Shown: in pieces, positions 12,595 through 24,415 of the stretch | How the letters are laid out: each line of letters begins with the position of its first letter | Numbering within the stretch: position 1 is the stretch's first letter | NCBI GenBank assembly: GCA_029532625.1 | Contig: JARFXM010000010.1 | Span: 2,356,001 to 2,420,000 of the forward strand | Direction: 5' to 3' | Origin: Lomentospora prolificans | Lineage: Eukaryota > Ascomycota > Sordariomycetes > Microascales > Microascaceae | DNA: 64,000 bases | The notes under the pieces: model-generated | What the model saw: the letters and a program-made list of their open reading frames with translations, nothing else | Databases searched by the model: none | Told to the model about the DNA's origin: nothing | Made by a program: the position numbers and the translations under genes

Positions 12595-13203
12595 AACTTG
12601 GCTAGAAATACCCTGCGACAATCCGGATAAATCCACTGGATCCGCCTGGATTGACGGGGTCCTGGCGGAATAGCCGTTGGGCTTCCGCTGGACCCCAGCT
12701 TGCGGAATCGGATGACAAGCGAAAGAAAAGGAAGCTGTCAGCATCCTATTATAATGTTTAGGCCTAGATGGTCTTCCAGGCGAGAGACCGCGCAGATTCG
12801 TTGCGTGAGTGCGGCTGTGAGGCGTCATTGATGTAATATCCCGGCAAGAAAGGTGAGGGAGAGTGATGAAGAAACCGGAAATAAAGACCAAAAAAAAAAA
12901 AAAGGGAAAGGACAAGATGACGGCTCTTCACGATTAAAAAAACTGATCCAATATCGAACAGTGGGAAATGTATCTTGGAATTTCACTGGCCTGATTCTAC
13001 CAAATACATTGACCCCCAATCCGGTTACTGGACCGCCGATCTTAACGCGCAATAGTCGGCTTGCGTCATTGTTGCGATGCAGGGCCACCACCCCAAGATC
13101 TGTCCATGAAGAGTGAATAGATTCACGTCGGGTTGGGTGTGGGCACTGGAAATACAGTGCTATTTCATACTCTAAGCAGATACTGGTAGCTAGGTTTGTA
13201 GGA

Positions 13204-13258
13204 AAAGAAATAAATAAATAAATAAAAATTAAAAATAAGTAAATAATAATAAAAAATA
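13204..13258. repeat. AAAT/AAT-rich low-complexity tract
   Basis: About 55 bp of imperfect AAAT and AAT units. It is a simple sequence with no coding potential. Confidence 0.8.
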
Positions 13259-15042
13259 ACTCTCACGTGCCCATTTGTCAATTCACGTTTCATTAATGTT
13301 GTTTAAACCAAGGAGCTTTGCATTATCATCAGATCCTCAGCGTATACCAACCTGGTTGAATATGTACACCGCACCAGAGATCCTCGACGTACGGGTAGGG
13401 GTCCGGGGATAAGGCCCCTGGATCCTGGGAAGTGATTGCCTTGTCTTTTCTTTTCCACATCCCCAACTCGGAGTAGTTCCAGTCTAGAGCTGGTAAGCTT
13501 CCCAAATGAAAAAGGCAAAGGATGCCACGAATCTCGCGGGGGACTCATTAATTAGAGTTGGTTCCCACGCCACTAAATGGGTTAGGGGCCGCTAGATATA
13601 CATGGGAGCGGCGGAGGAAAGGGAGCGACTGTACTTGATGACCTGACAATGATCGTGACTTTTATTATCTTAACTTTTCTCGCTCAGCGGTTTAGGCCGG
13701 ACCCCCTTAGGGGCTGTTTGAAAAGAATAGCAGCCGAGCAAGCAGATTCACGCTTTGAACATTTTGCGAAGGAGATTCAAGCGTGTAGAAATGAAGAGGA
13801 GGAAACTTATCACCAATTTCGCGCAAGTGATCAAGAAATATTTGCCGATCGGGATGCACGCCAACAGAAAAAGGGGTCATCATCGGCTGCAACAAAGGAG
13901 CCAATGTACCCATGTTCCATTGTTGTCGTGCAGAGCAACTCGGAATTGGGACTACATTGAATGCCCTCGCTTGCCAGGGAGAAATGATTCGTCCGCGCCT
14001 TTCTCGCTGTTCCTGTGCACATGGTTCACGTGTAATCGGGCGTCTAGAACGTTTCGCCTTAATTCATAGCTTGTGGTACTAATATGTCGTACTAACTGGT
14101 ATCAGCCCTCTGGGGTGGGGAAAAAAAGCTTGCATCCTCCAGTGATCAGGTATGTATGGAGGTGATTTCTATGATTAGAACTGAAATGTAGTACCCCTGG
14201 CGGGCTTAAGCACCGTATCGTAAAGGAATCCATTCCCTGCAGATTGGATGAGTGTGATGGCTTCTGACGCTAGTCCTCGTAAACTAAGATATTAAAGGCT
14301 CTAGAATATCTCTACTAGATTTAACTCGTAACCCTACCTCACATACAGTCGTCTCCTTAAGCTAGTGGTAATAGCACCTACAGAGAGATTCCCGACATCC
14401 TTCAATATAAGTCATAGCTGAGGGCGATGGAGCTAAATGCCTTGCTCCTCATTAATATCTGCTAGCTACTGAACAACGAACCTCTAGAGGAAACTCGAAC
14501 AACCCGATGACTGGGACTCACCGAAAAGCTTCTTGTGGAAGTGGTCGATAGAAAGATTAAGACAAAAGGTCAGCAGGAATATGTCGATGCGTTCTCGTCA
14601 GGAACCTGCGTATCGCTAAGCCCAGATGGAGCATCTTCCGCAGCTCCCCAGAATTATTACTTTGTGCTTGGATATATTTTACAGCCCCTCGGCGATCGAG
14701 GACCCTCGATACCCACACACTACTTTCCGGACCTGCGCGAGGCTGATGAAAGATACAAGTTGGTCACTTTCTGCAGCTTGTTTGCTCTGGAGCGGAATGC
14801 TTCGGGCATTTAACTCTTCGTTTGGTAGAAGGTACTGGGCTTTGAGATGAAGTAGCTCCCTGCCCGAGGCGAAGGTACTCCATCTTAGACGCGACGGTAT
14901 GCTACAGCAAAGGCAACCATAAAGGAATCGGGTCATTGGCCGATGACCTCGGTGAAGTGTTGGATAAGCTATTGTCAAGGTCCCAGATGTTCGTTGGAAC
15001 CGGAAAGAGTACGGAGAACACGTAATAACGGATACGAGGAGG

Positions 15043-15751
15043 ATGCTTAATACGCTGACACTGGTGATAAATCATCCGGTACTTCTACACGCCGAGGCAA
15101 AGACTGGCACTCTCGTTTCCGACTTTACTAGCACTCTCCCATCCTGGCCTGGAAAGAATTTCGTCTTTTTCGACGTCAGCCTGAAGGAAGGATTCATGGA
15201 CCATGTTAGAGCCCCTAAGTTCTTGGAGATTTGTGATTCCAATGCGTTTACCATGTTACAACGCGCCGCTTTTAACGACGACGTGGAACTGGTCCGCATC
15301 CTGTAACCGAGCTCGGGGAGTCGATCGATGCATGCGAGAACACGTATGGCTGGACACCATTGCTCCTGAGCTGCCACTGCGGCTACTTCGGGCTTGTAGC
15401 ATGGTTTGCGGCCAATGGTGCTGATCCGGCGCGTCAAAAGAGAGCGTTCTCTATTCCCTCAATCGCTTCATAGGACGTGCTCATTGCGAGGAAATCCTCG
15501 ATATCGCATTGTCGGCGCACGTTGACATCAACTGCACCATGGACACCGGATTGACTCCTCTCCACGCTACGTTTACCAGCTGGTATTATTCCATTGGAGT
15601 GGCGTCTAAACTCCTCATCGAGTGTGGCGCCGATCCAACCGGAACAACCCTCCGCGTCGGCTCCGACTCAAACATCGTCTCGCCAACCAGTCTGGTAGCT
15701 GAGCTCCTCGACACCTCTCCTCTGGAAAAAGATGGCAGTCGCCCAGGCTAG
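15043..15751 (+). pseudogene. ankyrin-repeat protein pseudogene
   Basis: Three successive plus-strand segments in three different frames read as one ankyrin-type protein. Segment 1 ends FTMLQRAAFNDDVELVRIL at 15303. Segment 2 starts at 15306 in another frame (ELGESIDACENTYGWTPLLL...FAANGADPA). Segment 3 covers about 15472-15751 (HVDINCTMDTGLTPLHATF...LLIECGADPT). TPLH-type and GADP-type motifs recur at ankyrin spacing of about 33 residues. The frame changes at about 15304 and 15445 have no intron signals, so this is a decaying gene. Such proteins often carry N-terminal NACHT or HET modules in fungi; none is intact here. The 5' limit is uncertain and could lie near 14535. Confidence 0.55.
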
Positions 15752-16258
15752 CGTGACATGGGCCAGCCAATCCGCGCACCGCCGGCCAAGGCGGACGCGT
15801 CCTTGACTCTCGCACTTGGTCTTGTCAAGAAGTTGATGGGCGCAGGTCGAAGGTTCGATGCTCTCTCGGCCAGGATCTTTAAAGAGCGAGAATCTAGAGT
15901 CCTCGCAGCTCGACGGGGGAGCCGACGAATTAAACGAGTTAAATAAGGCGTGTTAGAGAGCATTTATTAGAGAAGAGAGAAAATGGATATATAGTCGAAG
16001 AGTTCCACTTTAGCACGATATGGTCCTCACTCGCACTAAGAGTCCTGACCTCTGACTTATTACCTTTGAAGTAGCCGATCTTAGGGCATGCAAAATACAT
16101 TCTGTTAAGGCGGAGAAAGGATCAAACGAGAAATGGAATAAAAAGGTTGAAATCGAAAGACAACAAAAAAAAAAAAAAAAAAAAAAAAGAACCGGGAACA
16201 AGACAAAAAAAAAAGGGGGGGGGAAAAAGGCAAAGACAACCGAAGAAAACAAAAACAA
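15752..16258. other. intergenic with poly-A tract
   Basis: No gene seen. It contains a pure 24-nt poly-A run at 16165-16188 and an A8-G9-type run just after, directly 3' of the tRNA-Asp gene that is transcribed towards it. On the tRNA's strand these are T-rich runs, so they could act as the RNA polymerase III terminator region. Confidence 0.5.
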
Positions 16259-16340
16259 CTCTCCCTCGGGGAATCGAACCCCGGCCACCTGCGAATTGCT
16301 CCATGACAAGCAGGTATCCTGACCACTAGACCAAGGAAGA
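16259..16340 (-). tRNA. tRNA-Asp (GTC) with a 10-nt intron
   Basis: On the minus strand the 82-nt sequence folds as a tRNA. A 7-bp acceptor stem pairs TCTTCCT (16340-16334) with AGGGAGA (16266-16260), discriminator G at 16259. The T arm is CGGGG-TTCGATT-CCCCG and the anticodon stem is CCTGC/GCAGG. The anticodon loop reads TTGTCA, then 10 extra nt, then C, which places an intron exactly between positions 37 and 38, the canonical eukaryotic site. The mature tRNA would be 72 nt, as expected for tRNA-Asp. The anticodon GTC decodes GAC and GAT. Confidence 0.9.
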
Positions 16341-16953
16341 TGGAACTGATGACCTGGAACGTGGTCAGAACAATTTAAGAGTGGGCTGCTTCAGTGGAGC
16401 TTAGGGCTCAATTTTAGGGTGAGATGCGGATTTATAGCCAGCTAGCTGGCAGAGCCCGCCCTAAGGACCAAACCAGGCCCACTGCTACCAGTCAATGAAT
16501 TGACGGACTGTTTCAAGATATCGGCGTTTCAAAATGGATTGAAGGGGTGGATTTATTTTCTCGGTGAGTAGTACCTCGGTACGACGATTAGATATTGGAC
16601 TCCGCTACGCCGGGCCGCTAATGCGACGTTCAGTGTAATATATATCATTAACATCGTCAAGTGCGCACATCTTCACATTGAACATAAGATTCAAACACTG
16701 GCAACGCCTATTACTTTAGAAAGGAACACTAAGCTAGGGATAAGATCGTTCCACTCGTGTGTACCGAGAAACATCAACGTCTATTAATGTATACACTTCC
16801 AAGTTCGTGGAAACCCAACGCCCCGACAAGAAAGGTCCTATGATAGCATCGCCTTCATCAATACTAGGATGAGCCGGGTAGCGAGTATATGTAATATTGA
16901 ACAGATATCCTATGATCAAACTCGAGCCGATACTCGAGAAGCGGACCTGGGCT
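16341..16953. other. intergenic, nothing recognised
   Basis: About 600 bp between the tRNA-Asp gene and the 3' end of the GPI-protein gene. No motif, repeat or reading frame of interest was seen. Confidence 0.5.
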
Positions 16954-17705
16954 TTAGACGATGGCCATGCCAAGAGCGAGCACCGAGCTTCCCCACACGC
17001 CAGCGGGAATCAAGCACGCTGCTGCGCTCTTATCTGATCCTCCCTTTCCGGAATCGCTACCAGAGCTTTCGGACTCACTACAAGTAAGAGTTCATAGTTA
17101 GTCGGAGGGTGAGTTCATAGTTAGTCGGAGGGTAGCGGGGTCGATGCCCTGAGGTGTCATTGTTGACTAGGTGAGTAGGACACTTACGACGCGCTAGAGC
17201 TAGAGCCGGTACGTGAACTTGGTGAGCTTGAAGATTCTGACGCCGATCCCGAACCTGATTCTGAAGCGGAACCCGGCCCTGCTCCTGCCCCTGAGCTCGA
17301 TTCCGAGTCTATCTCAGAGTCGGAACCAGAACCAGAGCTAGACCCGCCGTCGACACAAACCGAGTTCTCCCAAATATTCTCAGGAACACCGGCATCGAAC
17401 GCTGACTGACAATACTCCTCGAAGAAATTGATACAGTAGTTGTAAAAGGCCGGTACCAGGATTTCCGATCCCAAAATTAATTCCGTGTTGCATAGGGGCA
17501 TGCAATTGGTGAAAACGGCGCCGCCGTCTCCTCCACACATACATTCCGCGTAGGGCTTTGTCTCGTAGTCGCCAGGGCAGGCCTGATAGGCCTGGTCAAG
17601 GCAGGCTCCGCATTCGGGGTAGCCCGGGTTGACGAAGAGGGGGTTTAGGGAGTGGACGGCTGCGGGGAGGAGAGCCGAAGCCAATATCGTGGTACGGAGG
17701 GCCAT
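16954..17705 (-). CDS. GPI-anchored, Ser-rich, Cys-rich cell-surface protein
   Basis: Two exons on the minus strand: 17705-17188 and 17077-16954, intron 17187-17078 (GTAAGT...TTGTAG, phase 2), 213 residues. The start is the internal ATG that gives a classical signal peptide (MALRTTILASALLPAAVHS); upstream in-frame residues lack one. The mature protein has a compact Cys-rich domain of about 110 residues (CGAC, CMC, several single Cys), then a long Ser/Gly/Glu stalk. Exon 2 adds a small-residue segment (GGSDKSAAAC) and a hydrophobic tail ending GMAIV, the pattern of a GPI-attachment signal. The intron is therefore essential: without it the protein ends SSSAS and has no anchor. Expected location is plasma membrane or cell wall. 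The Cys pattern is not the eight-Cys CFEM type. The function is unknown. The intron contains a perfect 23-bp tandem duplication. Confidence 0.75.
17088..17133. repeat. 23-bp perfect tandem duplication inside an intron
   Basis: Bases 17088-17110 are repeated exactly at 17111-17133. Both copies lie in the intron of the GPI-protein gene and lengthen it to 110 bp. On the gene's strand each copy carries CTAAC, so the putative branch site is duplicated. Confidence 0.95.
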
Positions 17706-20700
17706 TGTGAGTGAAATGGAATGGATTATCAAACGAATGGACGCCGTAAAAGAGAGAAAAAAAGGTTGGAGAGGATGTCTGGGGAAAACCGCCCCATGGG
17801 AGTGCTGGGACCTCCATGCTTTTGTTCTCCCTCGCACAGCGGAACCGACGACACTCGGTCCGCCCAGCTGATCCGTGACAGGTGAAACGATTCTTCAATA
17901 TATTGCAAAAGAATTCCTCCAGCCGCAGCGCCTATTCGCTAGTGCCGGTTTTCCCGGCGGTCCCAGTAGAAATATGTGCCCGGTTCGGGACATAACCCCA
18001 GCAGGTGGCAAAGAAGCTTATTTCTCCGAGAGGTCCTGGCCCCTGCGTTAGCGTGACGAGCTGAACAATGCCAGCGGAACAATGCCAGCTTCATCCGCCA
18101 TCTACCAAGGTAATTTCGGTATGGTTAGGAAGCTGGGCGGCAAGCCCTGAGACAGTGAATGCTGGTCCCCCGGCCCTAGCAAGGTGACAAAACGCATATC
18201 ACTATCCTTACTATTCTTCAGCAATATTATCGCCTTCTACGCTATTTGCGCTATCTTCAGCTAGTTTTTCCTTGTCTTACTGTATAATGTCTCCTTTGGT
18301 TTTATCCGCACTTAGAACATCATCTGCCAGCTTTATTTATATTCCCTTCCTGCGATAGCTCTTCCTCTTGATCAGTAGGTTCCCTAGGCATAACCCGTGC
18401 ACATTGACTAAGTCGTTTACTTTCACCTGGCTGGCTCTTTGGAAGTCAGGACTCCACTTATCTTGTCGTTGAAAACAGAGACCTGGATGTCGCCCTGTAT
18501 TTTGCATGCCCAAGCCGCTCTCTTTGTGACACGGCATTCGAAACTCCTGGACCTCGGCGCCACAGGAGGCTGTGTTACCATTTCTATATTAGCCTCGACG
18601 GATGTCTTTGACAAGGAGCGGCCTCAATAAGAGTATGGAAGACAAGGGTTAGAAGCAGGGAGAAAGACGGACGTGCGTTGAAGAGAAAAAAAACCAACTA
18701 TCTTGCCGGGATCGGCGGCCGCGTTGAAGAACACTACGGATGGTTTCGGTGTTGAGCGTTCGAGCCCGACGAATATTAATCAAGTTTCATCGATATCTAG
18801 AGATATTCAATATCTAGTATCGAGTTCGTCGAAGCTCCTAACCACTTTATATCCAGGGCTCCAGTATCATTCAATCTCTCTTCCGCAGGTCCTCTACACC
18901 CATAAAAGTGGACAAAAGCCCTAAGACGCATCTTTTCAAGCCGGCGATATTTGAATATTCGCCGCTTAGCTTTCACGTCAATCACCGCACAAGCGTCTGC
19001 ATAGGCAGTCTTTCTCTTGCCGCCATCCTCGCCAACATTCAGATAATGGTCGGTATTTTGAGTTTCGCACAAGACCATAAGCTTATTGGGGAGTTGTTGC
19101 GGGAGGCGCGCTCATCGCCCGCAGAGGAAAATACGGCTGCGATCTTATAGCCCCGAAGCTGGAAGTTATCTACAGTAAAGTTCTGGATGTCAAACCCATG
19201 ATAATTTTCGTAGAGTGTCACGATGAATGGGACATACATTCGACAGCCTCTGCGGCCTCCGCCCTGATTGTTCTGCTGTCTCAGCCCCGGCTTCCAGATA
19301 CTTGGCCCAAAGTTGACTAGCAGCACGTGCTGAAGCTTCTACCCTTATGAAGGCAGCCTTGAGTTAAGCTAATATCGGGAGTAGAACTGGGCTGAGAATG
19401 GTGGAGAACGAGGGTGTTCCCCATCACAGATCGCAAGTCACTTTTTCCGGGGGTTTCGCTGTCGGTATCAGATCGATAGTGTAACTATCTTCTTGTTTAA
19501 CGTTCAATGTAGCTTCTAATAGGGTAGTCGAGGTGACCTTCGAAAGGCACAGAGTGTCACGATGCACCCGTGTGTTACGTTTCGGTTGTGGAGACATAAA
19601 GTTGTCATATCGATCCCATAGACACATAAACCCACAGTCGCGGAATGGAAAACAGGCCCTTTATTTCTCAGTTTTGGAATCCCCCTTTGTTTCGGCCGTA
19701 ATGCATGCCGCCTATTTTTCTTCAGCTGAGTTTGGACAGAAGTCACCGTCCCGTTCGTCGACGTTACATTGCCAGGCATTGAGACTGGAGGAGAGCTGTG
19801 CATCCAGCGCAAGCAAACACGAGTTGGCGAAGTAAAATTCTACATGTGGACATAATACAGTGTGGCAACGAGCCGGTCCCATCTTGAACATAGTTCCCGG
19901 CCTATCCGAGACTCGTCAACGCTAGGTGAGAGTTTCATCGCATATCTGGGGATGATAAGTTAGGGATCCACAACCCAGATTATTTCCCACAAGTTGATGC
20001 CGCCCTGTGAATTCTAAGCCGGGGGCTAATCTTGCCATGTTCAAGTGGCATCGCATCTTTGACCCCTCGTCTTCCTCCTGTGTGGCTTGATACCCAAAGG
20101 ATGATGGTGTACTCATGAGCATTCTGGTAGACAAGTTTCTGACTTGCTAGAGGAGGTGTGTATTGATTAATACTGCTTTCCCCCACAGGCCTCGCCGTGT
20201 TAAGGGCGGCTCCAGCTTGTTCATTGGTTGACGTATAGGTAGATGTGGAAACAGCGGTGCGCCTGATAGTTCGTATCGCCGTTAAGGTGGATTTATGAGA
20301 CAACTAACGGCTACTAGAACTGCAAACATCTTTCTAGCTTCGGGCTGCCTATATGATCTTCGATTATCTGGCGTCCGTCGAGTAAAAGCCCTGCCCGATG
20401 ATTCAGGCGGAGCAGCTAATTCCACAGCCATAATGGTATCTGCCAACAGGACAGCAATACGAAGAACTTTTGGTCCATGTATCTATTGGATCTATTGGCG
20501 GATCTCCCTCAGAGGAGAGGCGGATCGTACCATAGGAACAGATAGAGCTGCAGCCGAAATCAGTGTATCGTGCCAGGTATGTAGAGGGAAGCTTCTTTTT
20601 CACATTCTGGCATCCATAGAGCAAATGAAATAAGCTGTGGTGTCTTATTAGACAATCCACGCCAGACCCTAGATTTAATCTTTAATCCTTCTCAGCCCTC

Positions 20701-20724
20701 ACCCAAGCGCAGAAATCGTCACCT
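17706..20724. other. gene-poor region
   Basis: About 3 kb without a convincing gene. The first few hundred bases are the GPI-protein promoter. Several 60-100-codon frames exist on both strands between 18337 and 20660, but none shows a motif, signal peptide or splice continuity. Confidence 0.4.
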
Positions 20725-23149
20725 TTAGCCAAACCCCCATAAATAGCTGCCGTAATGCAGATTCGACGGCATCCCTGCCTGATTATTGTTCGGTGAAAGA
20801 CTGCTAACGGTCGAAGTACCGGCGACATCATGGAAAGAGTCAAGAATGTCCGTAATCGATATTTCAGGTGACGTTAACCACATGCTTTCCTGCCAAGCCG
20901 GGCCCCATGACGACGGATCAGTCAACCGGACATTTGCTGGTAGGAACAAGCCGTCTCTCGCCGTTGACGGGTCTTCAGCTGCGGAAGAAGCGTTGTCGTA
21001 CTGTTCTTCGGGCTCTTGAAGGGACGTTTGCTGCCTTTTTGACACGGCCCCCTCCCTTCCCCCAGTTGCCTCCTCGGAGCGAACATTGTTGAGGCTGAAT
21101 AATTCCGGCATTCCCAGCGTAGGGGCATGCCCACCCCTCTTCTCGACGGCTTCTCGATAGGCTTTTGCCGCGGTATATAACTTGCTGAGTACATGCCCGT
21201 AGCGCTTCCCTTGCCTCGTATGATTGGAAAAGTGCTTTAGGATCTCTCCGGCATGGAGAATTGCCTGTTCGTTACTTGCTAGGTAGCCTAGCCTGCCAAG
21301 ATGTGCGGAGCAAATGGTGATTGATGCCACAAATACCATAGCTCTGAACCGAAAAGAGTTAGCCACGCTCACCACCCATCCAGAAGCCGCGCTTACATTA
21401 TTAGGACCATATTGTTGAACAACATGTCAGACTCCAATAGCTCGTAAACGAGCTTGATGACGTGGATGGCTGAATCTATCGATGCGAGTGCCCCTTGTGT
21501 AATCTCAGCGCTAGTGGCCGAATCACCGGCGTTCCCTTCTCGGTCTGTGGCCGAGGATCCCTCCCCCTCACTGCTGCATTGTTGTTGGATGCAAGACAAG
21601 AGGAATGGGCGAGTGAGAATCATCATTATAAAGTAATAGCTGCAAGCGACGTGCGCGTTCCTAATCACTTGTCTCTGTTCTGGGCCATCCGTATTACTGC
21701 TCACCGTACGCAGTTGCGAGGGCACGCTTGAGGTGGCGGCCTGCAATTCTCGGGCCAACGACTGGAGATGAGCGAGGGACGCGGTGTTCTTGGTATATAT
21801 TTCGGAAACTGCGCGCTCTAAAATAGAAAATGCTCGCAGGGTCTCCAATTGTGCAAGTTCCTGGCCCGAATCTGTGCTAGATGAGCTCTGCTCTTGAACT
21901 GGTTTATTGACATAATAAGAATCAGTTGTCATTGTTGACGGGGTCCGTCCCATCATAGCGCAGAAAAATAAGTCATGATAGCGAAGGGACCGCCATATAC
22001 GAGATCTATATCAAATGTCAGTATTAGGCTCCGGGAAATGTAATAGAGTATGAATACCTCAAGTGGGTCCTACTACTTTCTGGGGCCATCGCATTAACGT
22101 CGTCTCGGTGAAAGCCGAGAGATTTCGCGGCGCTAATCGCGATCCCCAAATTAAGAAAGGACCCATTGCGCTGAGAAGACGCGAGCATGTAAAGAGAGAT
22201 TAAAAGGAAAGCCTGAACGGTCTCTACTCTCGGCTCGTTGGTTAGCTCGAGGAGTGCGACCTGCCGACCTTGATTATAGTAATACTGGGAGAACTGGGAG
22301 TCCATCAAACTGGCGCTTCGTGCCTGGGCCCCGTAGGCTAGGATTAGAAACAGCACCGCTGTGCGCCCATTATCCAAGAGGTTGCCATTCTTCCAGTTAC
22401 GAAGCAACTCGTCCACGTATGGGCGATCGACAATGTCGAGTATACCGCAAGACTTTGACAGAGAGTTAGAACGGAACTCCACCACGTGGTTCTCTAGAAG
22501 CCGGATAGCTGCTTACCGAGACAAAGTATACGTCTACCAGGTCCTGCAGATCGCTGAGACTGCCGGGTCCCGCTGGTGGGTTGACTCTAGCCTCCGTAAG
22601 CGGCATTTCTTCAATCGCAGTTAGCTTGGAGAAGCCGGACTGGTCCGCCGGCTGGCGTAGTTCGCTTTCAAGCAAGCCTTGAAGGTGCTGGAGGAAGGCT
22701 GGCGCCGCACAGTCTCCCAAATACACTTGCGATCCGTTAGAACTCAGTTTAGACAGCGGCCGAAAAAGCCGATACTCACCAATTCTTCCTCTTGTGTCGT
22801 AAAGCATGCGCGACCTTCTCGGCATCCGCAGTTCCCTATCCGCCTGCGGGCTATCCCCTGTCTTTGGCGGACTTTCTGACGCCGGCGATTCGCATTGTGA
22901 TGAGCCCCTGTTTGCAGACATGGATGTCGATGATTGACAGGTTGATCGGTCATCCTGGACGTTGCGCTTGCGGCGACGTCGCCCGTACGATCTCTCGAGA
23001 GCAGAGTACTTGCACTCGGATACATGACCGCGTCTCGTGCATTGAGCACAGGGAGTCAATCCATCGCACTTATTTTTCGACTCTTGGCATCGGAGACAAG
23101 CCTTCGCCACTCTCCGCCGCTGCTCTTCCGTTACTTTGGGGCGAGGCAT
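20725..23149 (-). CDS. Zn2Cys6 transcription factor with Fungal_trans domain; apparent frameshift
   Basis: A binuclear zinc-cluster regulator on the minus strand. Segments: 23149-22058, 22005-21397 and 21343-20725, introns 22057-22006 (52 bp) and 21396-21344 (53 bp). From MPRPKVTEE the cluster is C18-x2-C21-x6-C28-x5-C34-x2-C37-x8-C46, followed by a basic linker (RRRRKRN). The middle region (VDRPYVDELLRNWKNGN, RSRIWRSLRYHD, MMGRTPS across the first intron) is the usual Fungal_trans domain. Between the zinc-cluster half and this domain the frame changes by one base near 22500: VDVYFVSVSSYP is followed in the next frame by LLENHVVEF, which together would give the conserved YFxxxxxYPxLE-type motif. 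No intron of workable length fixes this. The gene is either a recent pseudogene or carries a sequencing error. Length if repaired is about 770 residues. Confidence 0.75.
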
Positions 23150-24415
23150 GGAGGCATGAGGCCTGTGAGGCCGTGTCCATGATACGTAGAGGGCGATGAG
23201 GTCCGTATTCAGGAGCTGGGATTGCTGGGGATGTTGGGATTGCCACAGCGGGGCGAGAAGATAGAGTACTACTGGTGGGGCAGCAAGCGCTCGGAGACAG
23301 GCCGTCAATGTAAATGCTACGCTTCGAGAGCTGGCGTTGTGTTATCTTTGAGCTATCTTGTTACGTTGAAAATGGGGGGCTGTAGGTTGGACTTTGGCTC
23401 CTCCTATCGTGCTCGAAGTGCGGAATGGAAGGCAGGAACGCTTATCCAAAGATAAGCTGTTCCCGCAAACCCTGCCTGGCTAGGTCAATCCCTGGCAAGC
23501 TCGACAATTCCCCCACAGCCACTGGCTAATCAATGCAGACCCAGAACCATCTGGTGGCCAGCGCCACCCCCGCTGGCTCAGATAGCTGGCAAATCCCCAA
23601 AATGGCATGGTCTGGGAACGCAAACCGAGGTACCAAGCCCATCGCTTCAGGGCCTGGCTATTACTGTGCGACTACCTTCGTCCTCACCTATGACATTAGT
23701 TCAATTAATAACAGAGCCACCGGACTCTCTATTGTGCTTGTTCGTCTTTCCTCCCAGCCAGGCTAAAGCCATACTAGAGAGCGCCCATGACTTTCAAACA
23801 TCTCAAAAACAAGTAAACTATCGTAATCGAAGCGGTTGGTAGATATCGTTAGCCATCACACAGGTCACACACGATCGAGGGAAACAGATGCAGGCCTTGA
23901 ATGGAAAGACCAGGCGTATGTATCTCGTTTTTCAAGGTGGTGCTGTGCATCTCAAACAATCGTCCGCGCACAAAGCTCGAGAAAAGATATCGTTGTCGAC
24001 TATGTCGGTCCAGCTAATTTTATGCTCCGGGTCAGACGGCCAAACGGCTCCATTGACACTTTGGAGGAGGGTACGTCCTACGCGGGTGCGTCGCAGAAAG
24101 CCTCGGGTACGTATCCGATGATATCCAGTGCATAGTACGTATCCGGTACGTATCCGGCACGTATCCGACCGGGTCCAGACCTCGTCGCGATTTCGCACTA
24201 GTCTTTCCAAAAAACGCACGAAAGCGGATTAGGGATTTTCTGCGATGGGTGATAACATGGTTAGATAATCGCGAGCTACGGAAAGGGGCGTTGCGTTGGC
24301 CACCGCAGCTCCAAGGCAGGCAGACGGAAGGCGGTGCATTTGGGGTTGGGATTGTAACAGTTCTGCGTCACAGGTTTATCTGGTGTGTTTTTCTTGGGTC
24401 GTATAAATAGCTGCT
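23150..24415. other. intergenic, with an 11-bp repeat cluster
   Basis: About 1.3 kb. It holds the promoter of the Zn2Cys6 gene and a short repeat cluster at 24107-24167. No gene recognised. Confidence 0.5.
24107..24167. repeat. cluster of four 11-bp GTACGTATCCG units
   Basis: Copies lie at 24107-24117, 24135-24145, 24146-24156 and 24157-24167 (the last with one change, GCACGTATCCG). Three are directly abutting. The cluster is not in a gene; it could be simple tandem expansion or a factor-binding array. Confidence 0.9.

Larger units (their letters stand above)
11105..15042. other. gene-poor region upstream of chitin synthase
   Basis: Almost 4 kb without a convincing gene. The first 1-2 kb presumably carry the chitin synthase promoter. 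Contents: a 31-nt poly-A run at 12554-12584, an A-rich run at 12890-12903, an AAAT/AAT-rich low-complexity tract at 13204-13258, and plus-strand frames at 13649-13960 and 14535-14813 that are helical but match nothing I know. The 14535-15042 part may be the decayed 5' part of the ankyrin gene described next. Confidence 0.45.

Noticed and set aside
22460..22510. Short intron (25-46 nt) to join the two halves of the Zn2Cys6 factor
   Set aside because: Too short for a fungal intron and it would remove conserved residues; a frameshift explains the sequence better.
24107..24167. CRISPR-like array
   Set aside because: Units abut without spacers and the genome is eukaryotic.
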